Part shown: one piece after another, positions 8,615 through 16,554 of the stretch
How positions within the stretch are numbered: position 1 is the stretch's first letter
Layout of the letters: the number at the start of each line of letters is the position of its first letter
NCBI GenBank assembly: GCA_000733415.1
Contig: KL662191.1
Span: 699,990 to 763,989, forward strand
Source of the DNA: [Leptolyngbya] sp. JSC-1
Lineage (GTDB): Bacteria; Cyanobacteriota; Cyanobacteriia; Elainellales; Elainellaceae
Direction: 5' to 3'
Length of the DNA stretch: 64,000 bases
Program-made: the position numbers and the translations under genes
Notes under the pieces: model-generated
The model's database searches: none
The model's input: only the letters and a program-made list of their open reading frames with translations
What the model was told of the DNA's origin: nothing

Positions 8615-9481
8615 TCATTGCGTCACCGACTCATGATTAATCTGCACCAGCGTTTCACGAATTCTGGGCAGGGCAAAAAACTGCTTCGCGTCGGTTAGCA
8701 ACCGTTCTCCCCAGAGGTTTTCCTCCAAGAACTCAATTTCAGCGTAGCGACTATCAAGCCGGAGAGCAGCCTCACCCATTTCCAGGGCTTCAGATTCCAT
8801 GCCTTCCGCGTAAAGAGCAATTGCTAGGGCCAGTTTGGGTTCTGGCTGATTGCCATCGATGGCAATCGCCTGCCGCCACTGTTCTACCGCATCGTCCGTA
8901 TTGCCCTGCTCGTAGCGAATCAAGCCAATGTTGTTGACAGCAGGCCAGAACTTTTCGTCGATTTTAACCGCCTTTCTGTACTGCTCAATCGCATCATCAA
9001 ACCGATTCAGTTTGTAGTAAGCATTGCCCAGATCAAATAGAGCGCCTGGTGTATCTGGCTTAATTTTCAACCCAGACTTGAGATACTGCACCGCTGCGTT
9101 GTAGTCTTCTTCACGGAAGTAGGCCGAACCTAAGGCAAACAGCACCGCCGCATTTTCCTGATCTAGTGAGCGGGCCTTCAGCAAGGCTTGAATCGCCGGA
9201 CGAAATTGCTCGGTCTGTAAATACAAACTGCCAAGCAACCCCCAAACCTGGGGATTGTCGGGAATGAGTTGGGAAGCCAACTGCGCCCGTGTCAAAGCAA
9301 GCTGATATTGCTGAAATTGCGCAAGCTGACTAGCCTCTTGAGCCAGGATTAGCCCCTGCTGCTCCAGCTGTTCGCTGTCTAACTGCAAAACATGGGGAAT
9401 CAACGCCTGCCCCTGCACAGGCAGCGCAGCACTCCACAATCCCAAAACGGCAAGTGAAATCAGGGAAAAATGCTTTAGCAC
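8615..9481 (-). CDS. exported tetratricopeptide repeat protein
   Basis: A 288-residue protein with a Sec-type signal (MLKHFSLISLAVLGLWSAALPVQGQA, cleavage near 25). At least five TPR units follow from about residue 45 to 245, for example PAIQALLKARSLDQENAAVLFALGSAYF, then NAAVQYLKSGLKIKPDTPGALFDLGNAYY and DAIEQYRKAVKIDEKFWPAVNNIGLI. TPR arrays are protein-binding scaffolds; export suggests a periplasmic or lumenal partner. No neighbour points to which. Divergent from gvpL/F and convergent with nothing obvious. Confidence 0.88.
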   Translation of the reverse strand: MLKHFSLISLAVLGLWSAALPVQGQALIPHVLQLDSEQLEQQGLILAQEASQLAQFQQYQLALTRAQLASQLIPDNPQVWGLLGSLYLQTEQFRPAIQALLKARSLDQENAAVLFALGSAYFREEDYNAAVQYLKSGLKIKPDTPGALFDLGNAYYKLNRFDDAIEQYRKAVKIDEKFWPAVNNIGLIRYEQGNTDDAVEQWRQAIAIDGNQPEPKLALAIALYAEGMESEALEMGEAALRLDSRYAEIEFLEENLWGERLLTDAKQFFALPRIRETLVQINHESVTQ

Positions 9482-9616
9482 AGTTTAATCGCTTGAATAA
9501 TTTAAGGCTGTCAGATAGCTTAGACGATCTACACCCAAAGATGGAAAAAACTTTCTTATTTATTTCAGCACAGTCATATTTCAGCCCAGATACTCTAGCA
9601 ACAGCAGTTATTTTAC

Positions 9617-10402
9617 CTAAACTCGATGAGACGCTTTCAGCAAAGCATCCGCTAACGAAACCTGGAAATAGGTTGCGCCTTCAGCATCACCTTGCAGCAC
9701 CTGAAAAGGCATATCCGGTTCACCCAAATGATCTAGCACAATAGCAGCCCCGGAGAAATCTTGAGAACGGGTATAGTCGTTGACCGTGACAACCGTTGTT
9801 AGACCTGCCTGACGCGCCGACTCTAACCCCGCCTGGGAATCTTCAAAAGCCAAGCAGTAGGCTGGATCGAGCTGCATTTCGTTTAGGGCATAGTGGTAAA
9901 TATCGGGAGCAGGCTTTTTGGCAGGCACAATATCACCCGCTGCAATCAGTTCAAACCAACTTAGACTCTCTGGTCCCAGAGCTGCTTCCAGTAAAGCCGT
10001 GACATTATCGGGGGTAGTGGTTGTCGCAATTGCTAGCCGCAGACCTGCTGCTCGGGCTTCAGTTAACAAGCGCCGCACACCCGGACGTAGAGAAATACCG
10101 CCGGTCTGTAGAAGCTGCACATAATAGTTGGTTTTGGCCTTGTGTAGCCCTGCAATCCACTCCTGCTCACTCATGCCAGCAGACAAAGGAGGCACAAATT
10201 CTGGCAAATACTGCTGCCAAAAATGTCGAATCCGCTCTTTGCCACCTGTAACAGCTAACAGCTCGCCATAGCGCTCCGGTGACCAGTTCCAATCGAGGCC
10301 AGCAGCAGCAAATGCCTGGTTAAAGGCAACTCGATGACCATCTCGCTCGGTCTCTGCCAAGGTGCCATCCACATCAAAAATCAGAGCTTGCAGTTGAAAC
10401 AT
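9617..10402 (-). CDS. HAD-superfamily phosphatase, CbbY type
   Basis: A 261-residue HAD hydrolase. Motif I is DVDGTLAETERDGHRVAFN near 9-27, with the aspartyl nucleophile D9 and general acid D11. The cap region follows (YGELLAVTGGKERIRHF). Motif II is ATTTTPDNV near 125, the motif III lysine is in PAKKPAPDIYHYAL near 157, and motif IV is AFEDSQAGLESA near 179. The arrangement and cap match CbbY, which in phototrophs removes the Rubisco inhibitor xylulose-1,5-bisphosphate. The family assignment is firm; the xylulose-bisphosphatase role is inferred from resemblance. Confidence 0.85.
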   Translation of the reverse strand: MFQLQALIFDVDGTLAETERDGHRVAFNQAFAAAGLDWNWSPERYGELLAVTGGKERIRHFWQQYLPEFVPPLSAGMSEQEWIAGLHKAKTNYYVQLLQTGGISLRPGVRRLLTEARAAGLRLAIATTTTPDNVTALLEAALGPESLSWFELIAAGDIVPAKKPAPDIYHYALNEMQLDPAYCLAFEDSQAGLESARQAGLTTVVTVNDYTRSQDFSGAAIVLDHLGEPDMPFQVLQGDAEGATYFQVSLADALLKASHRV

Positions 10403-10576
10403 AAAATTGTTTATGGTACAATTGTACTGGTTAACAACTCCTCAACTCCTCCAGGGTACCCTGATTTATTCACCTGACAGATCGATCGTTTTCTTAAGGC
10501 TTTGATTAGATTTGTTAATAACGAAAAATAGTTGCCGTTTCCGCTGTCGTTTTCAGCGAATTGGTTTATAAAATAA

Positions 10577-10721
10577 GGCGGCGTTGCATTAAAGCGACGG
10601 ATGAGATCGGGATGGCCGTCCCTCTCTCCAGCGCTAGTCTTTTGATTTGACTACCGCTGATACCGTAACTTAACAACGCCACCCTTCACCAAGAGCCTTT
10701 AGTTGTCTCCGCTATTGGCTC
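10577..10721. ncRNA. candidate structured RNA or 3'-UTR element
   Basis: The stretch has nested pairing. GGCGTTG (10580-10586) pairs with CAACGCC (10674-10680), and two more G-C pairs (10577-10578 with 10682-10683) extend this helix. Inside are GACGG (10596-10600) / CCGTC (10616-10620), and AGCG-C-TAGTC (10630-10639) / GACTA-C-CGCT (10649-10658), nine pairs with one C-C mismatch. A further stem, GAGCC (10693-10697) / GGCTC (10717-10721), lies beside it. Together the first three resemble a three-way junction. On the minus strand the outer helix is followed by TTATTTTATAA, which would suit a 3' end. It lies between a phosphatase gene and the end of the first paralogue gene. Family unknown. Confidence 0.4.
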
Positions 10722-10741
10722 ATTGCACAAGCCTGGGATGA

Positions 10742-11401
10742 TTAGGCACCTGCGCCAGCCAGTCCCAGGCTATCTAATGTTTGACCGCCCGCAATTCCGT
10801 CAACCAATAGACCGTTCGCCTCTTGATAGGCCTTCACGGCTGATTTGGTTTGATAGCCAAACAGACCATCCACCGGCCCCGGATCAAAGCCGTTATCTAG
10901 GAGCGCCTGTTGCAGCAGAGCCACAATTTCACCCGAAGAGCCTAGCTTCAACAGGTTAGGGTCAGTCACTGGATGAAACGCAATCTCGTGGTAATCATTG
11001 TCTTTGTGGTAGCCGTTGTCAGCGTGCTTGTCGTAATGCTTGTCGTAGGAATAGTCGTGGGAATAGTCCTGGCTGTAGTAGTGGGGGTAATGGTGGCTAG
11101 GCTTGGAATGATACTGCGGATAGTAACAGCAGCTTGGACGATAGTAGACCGGACGATAAACGACCGGTTGATAATAAACCGGACGACAGCAGCCGTGATA
11201 GCCATAGGAGCCATAGGAGCCATAGGCAGAAGCTGGAGAAGTCGCCAGCACACCACCGGCTAGAACCGTACCTGTAATTCCAAGCACACTAGCCGCTGTT
11301 TTTCCAGATAACTTCAGGTTTTCACCAGGGTTCAGTTCCAAGTCTGATAACTCAGAAGTTTCGTAATTTTGAGCCAGTTGAAAATAAGCAACTGTTTCCA
11401 T
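10742..11401 (-). CDS. exported Tyr/His/Cys-rich protein with peptidoglycan-binding domain (paralogue 1)
   Basis: A 219-residue product in four parts. (1) The N-terminal extension METVAYFQLAQNYE to about 33 is shared with the two neighbouring paralogues. (2) A hydrophobic segment, SGKTAASVLGITGTVLAGGVLATSPASA (31-59), ends in an AxA-type cleavage site. (3) The low-complexity centre (60-140) has CC pairs at 71-72 and 91-92, RPVYY repeats, and a Tyr/His/Asp/Lys tract (SQDYSHDYSYDKHYDKH). (4) The peptidoglycan-binding_1 domain (about 150-215) contains LKLGSSGEIVALLQQALLDNG and DGLFGYQTKSAVKAYQ. A surface or wall-associated protein is inferred; the centre may bind metal or crosslink. GAGGAG lies nine bases before the ATG. 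A 9-bp hairpin spans the stop (AGCCTGGGA/TCCCAGGCT). Confidence 0.85.
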   Translation of the reverse strand: METVAYFQLAQNYETSELSDLELNPGENLKLSGKTAASVLGITGTVLAGGVLATSPASAYGSYGSYGYHGCCRPVYYQPVVYRPVYYRPSCCYYPQYHSKPSHHYPHYYSQDYSHDYSYDKHYDKHADNGYHKDNDYHEIAFHPVTDPNLLKLGSSGEIVALLQQALLDNGFDPGPVDGLFGYQTKSAVKAYQEANGLLVDGIAGGQTLDSLGLAGAGA

Positions 11402-11785
11402 AAAATTCTGCTCCTCAAACTGTGAGAGAGGTTGATTTAATCGACTGAATCGATTGAGTTAGAGCCAACTCTTGAAATCAAAAATTGACCCTTAGCCCTC
11501 ATTTTTACATCGATACAGAGAAAAAATAACCCCCTCACATCAAGCAGGAGGTGTTTTTCAGCTCTTCAACACTGATCTGAAGCTGTTTGATAAGTTACAG
11601 GATCACTAAAGGTAGAGTTTTTAGAATATTCTCTCACTAGAGAACTCTAGATATGGAATTTCAAAAATTAATAATTTAGCAACAATTGAATTTTGTATAT
11701 CAACGTTCTTGCATAACTATTTTGAGTAATCTACGCAAGAAAACTTCAAGTATTGAAAATTACTTAAGGCTCGAAAATTTTCACA
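11402..11785 (-). repeat. upstream region of paralogue 1, similar to that of paralogue 2
   Basis: This ~380-base leader aligns by eye with 12806-13185, upstream of the second paralogue. Shared landmarks in the same order are: the TTTGAGGAG ribosome site, TTGATTTAATCGAC/TTGAATTGATGCAA, AGAGCCAA, ACAGARAAAATARNAACCC, CTAGATATRGAATTT, ATAATTTAG/TAAATTTAG, and AGAAAACTTYRAR. The alignment suggests the genes were duplicated together with promoter and leader. A hairpin-forming CCCCTCACATCAAGCAGGAGGTG lies near 11530. Confidence 0.6.
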
Positions 11786-12034
11786 GCGGAAGGAGAGAAC
11801 ACTCTCTATACAGAGCGTTCTCACCACTACGCATTTCCCAATTCGAAGCTTCAATCCAACTTACATAGGGAGGCTGTTCTTGCTTGGCTAATTCCTCGAA
11901 CAATCTCTGATCATGTTTGCTGTTTTTTTCACATCAACCTGCAATAGTTCGCTGTTTAGTCAGCAAATCTCAGGTTATTTAACTGAATTCCATTACTGCT
12001 TCATCAGTGAACTATTGGGGTTTTAACTGATGTT
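11786..12034. other. intergenic region downstream of paralogue 2
   Basis: AT-rich sequence with no credible ORF. It follows the stop of the second paralogue and carries no recognisable continuation of a peptidoglycan-binding domain. Confidence 0.4.
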
Positions 12035-12787
12035 TCAATAAGCCATTGCAGCTGCTTCAGCTTGGTAGCTGTAGAGGTCACTGCCCGCACTGGGTGCAAT
12101 ACCTGCATTAAAGTGCGCCTGTTGCGGCAACACTACTTCACCCATAGTCCCTAAATGATTTGCGTCGTTAGTTGGATAGTAGGAAACTTGACCAACACCA
12201 GCATGATCAGAGCCAGCAGAGCAGTTGCACGGATTCTGAGAATAGTCTTGCCCATAGCTGTAGCTGTAGTAGTTGGAGTAATCGCTGCCGTAGTGGTTCG
12301 AGTAACCCTGACTGTAGTAATCCGAGTAGTCTTGGCTGTAGTAGTCGGAATCAGAGCTGACGGCAGAATCGGATTGCGAACCAGAACAGGATGGGTGGCA
12401 GTTTGAAGGAGGATGAATCGGGCGGGAGATCGGGCGACAGCAAATTGAGGACGACACTACTGGTTTCACGACGACCGGACGCACCACAATCGGCCGCACT
12501 ACGACTGGACGCACCACAATCGGGCGAGAAACAACCGGTTGACAGCAAACGGAGGACACAGGGCGCACTACAACTGGAATACAGCAGTTAGAGGAAACCG
12601 AGGAAGAACCAGTAGCGGAGGCTGGGTCGGCAGCTAGTACTCCACCCACTAAAACCGCGCCTGTCATTCCAACGACACTAGCTGCTGCTTTTCCAGAGAG
12701 TTTTACATCCTTCACCTCAAAGTTTGAGCCAGATGACTCGAAATCTTCGTAATTCTGAGCTAACTGAAGATAGGCCAACGTCTCCAT
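12035..12787 (-). CDS. exported Cys/Pro/Tyr-rich protein, decayed C-terminal domain (paralogue 2)
   Basis: The start is ATG 12787. The frame is open upstream from a TTG, but those codons are the GAGGAG ribosome site itself, which the paralogues share. The 250-residue product has METLAYLQLAQNYEDF, then KLSGKAAASVVGMTGAVLVGGVLAADPASA (signal-like, to about 58). The centre has CC pairs (68-69, 81-82, 116-117), a run of VVRPV/VVRPI units (about 84-110), and a Ser/Tyr/Asp tract (145-183). The C-terminus (NDANHLGTMGEVVLPQQAHFNAGI...) aligns with the first half of the peptidoglycan-binding domain of paralogue 1. Its core residues are altered and it stops at the equivalent of KAY. The binding domain is therefore probably non-functional. 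Confidence 0.75.
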   Translation of the reverse strand: METLAYLQLAQNYEDFESSGSNFEVKDVKLSGKAAASVVGMTGAVLVGGVLAADPASATGSSSVSSNCCIPVVVRPVSSVCCQPVVSRPIVVRPVVVRPIVVRPVVVKPVVSSSICCRPISRPIHPPSNCHPSCSGSQSDSAVSSDSDYYSQDYSDYYSQGYSNHYGSDYSNYYSYSYGQDYSQNPCNCSAGSDHAGVGQVSYYPTNDANHLGTMGEVVLPQQAHFNAGIAPSAGSDLYSYQAEAAAMAY

Positions 12788-12805
12788 ATCGGTTTCTCTC
12801 CTCAA

Positions 12806-13185
12806 AATGCGAGCAAGGGTAAGTTGAATTGATGCAATCTATTCCAATAATTGAGCTAAAGAGCCAAAGTTTTTGTTTAAAAAACAGTTCTCAGACTCAT
12901 TATTGCACCGTTACAGAAAAAATAGTAACCCTCCAGGTCAGACAAAGAGAACTTTCCAACTCCTCAACTGTGTTTCTAGGAATTACAGCCTGGAACAAAC
13001 TCCACAGATAGAGCCTTACTGAAGTTTATTTTTCGGGAAGCTGCTAGATATAGAATTTTCAAATCGTGATTCTGATCAATTAAATTTAGTAAATCGCAGC
13101 TTTTATCCAGATGATTCTGAATAGTTAATGCCAGAAAACTTTGAAATAGCAGAAATTGCTTAAACCTCAGAAATCGAGTTCAAAA
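12806..13185 (-). repeat. upstream region of paralogue 2, similar to that of paralogue 1
   Basis: Counterpart of 11402-11785. Conserved blocks include TACAGAAAAAATAGTAACCC (12910-12930), CTAGATATAGAATTTTCAAA (13045-13065), TTAAATTTAGTAA, and CCAGAAAACTTTGAAATAG (13131-13150). Sequence between the blocks has diverged considerably. Confidence 0.6.
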
Positions 13186-13465
13186 AATAAGTACAGGAAA
13201 GTGAGGTAAATCTATCAACTCACCTCTAACAAAACTAACTAATTGATTAGAGCTAAGCCTTACCTCACGCTTGAGCCAGGTAGATGCGAAGATCAAAGCC
13301 TCAATCAAAGCAATTGAAATAACTAATTCAATAAATTCGCTCTATTTCCTGGATCGGATAAAGCTGTGAGAGCAATGCCACCCTCACAGCTAGTTTTTCA
13401 GTTTAGACTTGACAAATTGAGAACAATCTGTTGAAATACCAGCCTAGATGACTCGATTACTACCC
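13186..13465. other. spacer downstream of paralogue 3, with hairpins
   Basis: A perfect 9-bp inverted repeat, AGCTGTGAG (13362-13370) / CTCACAGCT (13383-13391), is followed on the plus strand by AGTTTTT and on the minus strand by TTTATCC. It may be the terminator of paralogue 3. A second pair, GTGAGGTAA (13201-13209) / TTACCTCAC (13260-13268), encloses about 50 bases. Confidence 0.5.
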
Positions 13466-14212
13466 CTAGTAGAGTCCTAAAGCGCTGGCAGTGGCTGGGC
13501 CTACAACGCCATCAGGTACCAGCCCTACGGCGTGTTGAAAGGCAACAACGGCACCTTGAGTTTCCGGACCGAAGACACCATCAACCGCCACGTGGAAACC
13601 AGCGTAGTTCAGCGCGACCTGAATGTCGTAGGTGCTGTAGCCGTAGGAAACACCGCAGTAGTCATGGCAGCCGCCGCCATAACCGCCGCCATAACCGCCG
13701 CCATAGCCATAGTCATAGCCGTAGCTAACTGGATAACCGCCGCCGCAGTAGTCGCCACAACCGCTGCCATAGCCATAGCCATAGTCGTAGCTAACTGGAT
13801 AATAGTCATCCTTGCAGTAGTCGTAGCAAGAGTCGTGCTTGGGATAGCTGACGCCGCAGTAGTCGTAGCAGCCGTGGCTGACAGGATAGCCGCCGCCGCA
13901 GTAGTGGTCATAGCAATCGTCCTTATAGGACTTGAAGGAGACGTTGTAGGTCTGGTAGGACGTCACTAGGTAGCCGCCACCGACGAAGCTAGGTCCACAG
14001 TAGTCACCACAGCCATAGTCATGGCTATAGCCATGAGCCTGAGCTGGAGCATCGGTTGCCACGCCTACAGCAATGGCAGCCCCTGCAACTCCCAAAAGCG
14101 TTCCTGTCACCTTGCCCGACATTTTAATTGCATTCAAAGCCTCAAGCGTTAGCTCCTTATCCTCAAGATTTTCGTGCTCTTGAGCCACTTGGAGATAAGC
14201 AAGTGATTCCAT
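13466..14212 (-). CDS. exported Cys/Tyr/Gly-rich protein with peptidoglycan-binding domain (paralogue 3)
   Basis: A 248-residue product. The N-terminal extension MESLAYLQVAQEHENLED and the segment KMSGKVTGTLLGVAGAAIAVGVATDAPAQA (30-59) match the paralogues and end in a signal-peptidase-like AQA. The centre (60-190) has twelve cysteines in six pairs. Five are C-x-D-Y-C (68/72, 115/119, 129/133, 152/156, 182/186) and one is C-YDHY-C (100/105). They are separated by GGGYPVS, GVSYP and a Tyr/Gly tract. The C-terminus (190-248) is an intact peptidoglycan-binding_1 domain (DIQVALNYAGFHVAVDGVFGPETQGAVVAFQ). Inference: a cell-envelope protein whose centre binds metal or forms disulfide or tyrosine crosslinks. 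GAGGAG lies nine bases before the ATG. Confidence 0.85.
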   Translation of the reverse strand: MESLAYLQVAQEHENLEDKELTLEALNAIKMSGKVTGTLLGVAGAAIAVGVATDAPAQAHGYSHDYGCGDYCGPSFVGGGYLVTSYQTYNVSFKSYKDDCYDHYCGGGYPVSHGCYDYCGVSYPKHDSCYDYCKDDYYPVSYDYGYGYGSGCGDYCGGGYPVSYGYDYGYGGGYGGGYGGGCHDYCGVSYGYSTYDIQVALNYAGFHVAVDGVFGPETQGAVVAFQHAVGLVPDGVVGPATASALGLY

Positions 14213-14798
14213 AGGTTTCTTCTCCTCAAATAGTGGGTAACGTTTCCATACTGAAACTGCTCATCGATCGCCGATCAAACTATGCAGTTTAGATAGTTCA
14301 CACTCCGCTCTTGAAAATCCAAGTGTTTTATACCCGACAGACCAATTCAGTTAGAAAATCAGAGCAGTTGTGAGTAGTTTTATGGAAAAACAGAGAATAG
14401 AAGATTGATTTTTCTCTGCTGCTTCAAATTTAGCATGATTAAATCTGAAGTAGATCAAAAAAATCAACATTTGTGGTCTAGTTCGCTTCAAATCTTGCTA
14501 ATTACGCTAAATCTAGGAGCTAAAAATCTAGCAAGAGAAATAGTTTCAATCATTGAAGCGACACAATTGCTGTGAAGTAAAACTAGCGAGCACGCCCTGA
14601 GCAATTCTTCAGAGAAATAGCTAGTAGCTAACAGGAAATTCCCAATCCCTAAACTCAGCTAGCTCTACTTTAGATTGCTGTATAGATACCTGAATGCAAA
14701 CAAAACTGCTGCGCTAATTCACTGCGCCTTATCAGTTCATTTATTCAAAGTGAATCAATAGAGCAACTTAGCTAAAGCTAGTAATTGAGGTAGGCAAA

Positions 14799-15041
14799 AT
14801 GCAACTTCAGTGCCAGCTAGCCATTCAAGAATTTTTCGTAGCTTTACCACAGCCCGACCATTCTGAAACCTTAAGCAGTGAATCAATAGCAGCGTCAGCA
14901 ATTTCACACAATGACTTGAATATGCGCAATGGCATAGCCCTTTTGATGAACCCAGAAGAAGCTTTGGACAAGCACTCAGCCAATCCTAGATTGGCATCAC
15001 TGAGGCTCAACCGAATTTTCTATCTCAGGCGGGATTTCTGA
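14799..15041 (+). CDS. small hypothetical protein (doubtful)
   Basis: An 80-codon frame starting at ATG 14799 with GAGGTAGG five bases upstream, a good ribosome site. The product has no membrane segment, no motif I recognise, and ordinary composition (MQLQCQLAIQEFFVALPQPD...). It lies in a gene-poor stretch. The ribosome site is the only support; it may be a chance frame. Confidence 0.3.
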   Translation: MQLQCQLAIQEFFVALPQPDHSETLSSESIAASAISHNDLNMRNGIALLMNPEEALDKHSANPRLASLRLNRIFYLRRDF

Positions 15042-15676
15042 CTTAACGCATAATCTTGCACTTGAGCAGCTAACGGTCTATTTGCTTGAGCATTTAGATT
15101 CTTGATGTTAGAACCTAAACTCACTGACATACCTGAGAAGCAGTCGGCAATCCAACAAACCTAGATTGAATAAGAAACGGCTTCCAAATGACTTTCCAAC
15201 ACGTCCTGAAAGAGCAATTCGTTATTGATCTAGGTTTATTCTACGAATATCACAATTTAATTTAAGGCGCAACTTTTTGACGGTAGAAAAATCATTTCTA
15301 GTGTGGACAACTGCCTTAGCCCCTCCCTGGCTCTGCAATCAGGTAAGCTTTGGAAGCCGCTCTACATGCAGCGTTTTGTTTAAGTCTGCCATGATTAAAA
15401 CTCACGATATGGTGTTACTCTTAATCCACACCAAGCAGCAGAAAATAAGGCCGTTAAGTAATAGGAATTCCTATATATAGAGGTAGATATTTTTATATCA
15501 GCAAGCAAACGCTATATGTAGCGTAGGTAAATAGAATTTTTGTCAGAGCAATCTAAAACAGACTGCAAAACGCTAAATCTGTGGTGGTGGGTCATACGAC
15601 CCAATTAAACAATCAGCTAACGAACACCTTCCCAGGATGTGTGCGGCGCACAAGCATCTTGTCCAGCTCTAGACAA

Positions 15677-15714
15677 AATTGACGACCAGAATTGACGACC
15701 AGAATTGACGCCAG
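15677..15714. repeat. 13-base tandem repeat upstream of hisG
   Basis: AATTGACGACCAG occurs at 15677-15689 and 15690-15702, with a third, one-base-shorter copy at 15703-15714 (AATTGACGCCAG). It ends 64 bases before the hisG start, where an operator or promoter would be expected. Confidence 0.7.
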
Positions 15715-15778
15715 ACACCCTCTACAGGGATGGTTATTTTAGTGCTGTTACGCTGCTATGTAGGAACTAACTAAAACT

Positions 15779-16429
15779 ATGATTACCGTTGCCTTGCCCA
15801 AGGGCGGATTATTAGCCGACAGTATTCGTTTGCTCAAATCAATCGGTCTAGACTTTAGCGCCTTTTTAGATTCGTCTAACCGCCAGTTGGAGATCTGGGA
15901 CACCGACCATCAAGCCAAAGCATTACTCGTGCGCAATACCGATGTACCGGTATATGTTGAGTATGGACAGGCACAGCTCGGCATTGTCGGCTATGACATT
16001 TTGCGAGAGAAACGGTCTCAGGTGGCTCATTTAATCGATCTAGGGTATGGCCATTGCCGTATGTCCGTGGCAGTCAAGGCTAGTAGTCCTTATCGGTCTG
16101 CAGTGGAACTGCCGCCCCACAGTCGCGTCGCTAGCAAATTTGTTCAGTGCGCCCACGAATACTTTCAAAGTTTGGAGCTGCCTGTGGAAATTGTGCCTCT
16201 CTATGGCTCGGTCGAACTGGGGCCAATTACCGGCATGTCAGAAGCAATTGTGGATTTAGTTGCCACAGGTCGCACTTTGAAGGAAAACAATCTAATTGAA
16301 ATTGAGCAAATTTTCGACAGCACGGCTCGCCTGATTGCCCATCCCCTCAGCTATCGGCTCAACCGCGATAGCCTTCAGGAACAGATTCAGCGAATTCAAG
16401 CCGCTGTTGAAGCATCGATTGCAGGCTGA
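15779..16429 (+). CDS. hisG: ATP phosphoribosyltransferase, short (catalytic) form
   Basis: HisG condenses ATP with PRPP, the first step of histidine synthesis. The 216-residue length marks the short HisG(S) form, which lacks the C-terminal histidine-sensing domain and needs HisZ as regulatory partner. HisZ is not in the window. Motifs are ALPKGGLLADSI at the N-terminus, QAQLGIVGYDIL near 66, and the PRPP-binding loop EAIVDLVATGRTLKENNL near 157-174. ATG 15779 gives the expected start. Monocistronic here. Confidence 0.95.
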   Translation: MITVALPKGGLLADSIRLLKSIGLDFSAFLDSSNRQLEIWDTDHQAKALLVRNTDVPVYVEYGQAQLGIVGYDILREKRSQVAHLIDLGYGHCRMSVAVKASSPYRSAVELPPHSRVASKFVQCAHEYFQSLELPVEIVPLYGSVELGPITGMSEAIVDLVATGRTLKENNLIEIEQIFDSTARLIAHPLSYRLNRDSLQEQIQRIQAAVEASIAG

Positions 16430-16554
16430 AGCATTGCAAGGGCGTTGCCTAGTAATTGTGTTTTTGTTCGTTTGAGTAAGTCCGTCCGGAAGCGGGCTAC
16501 TTCTTGCTGTGGAATCTTCTATAGGCTCATTGCAGGAAGCAGCAGGAAATTCCT

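Larger units (their letters stand above)
14213..15778. other. 1.5-kb gene-poor region upstream of paralogue 3 and hisG
   Basis: Mostly AT-rich sequence. It holds the probable promoter of paralogue 3, one small candidate ORF (14799), hairpins TGGGTC/GACCCA (15588-15603) and TGTGC/GCACA near 15638-15652, and a 13-base direct repeat (15677-15714). I saw no tRNA, no known riboswitch and no decayed copy of the neighbouring paralogues. Confidence 0.45.

Noticed and set aside
10966..11263. Overlapping open frames on both strands across paralogue 1
   Set aside because: They are shadows of the repetitive coding sequence (runs of Val/Ile/Thr/Ala from Tyr/His codons), without ribosome sites; the peptidoglycan-binding frame is clearly the real one.
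13532..13969. A 145-codon plus-strand frame opposite paralogue 3
   Set aside because: Its Ala/Val/Ile-only composition is the antisense of the CxDYC/Tyr/Gly repeats. No start signal or family resemblance.
15277..15480. A 67-codon plus-strand frame in the gap before hisG
   Set aside because: No ribosome site, ordinary random composition and no hydrophobic or motif structure.
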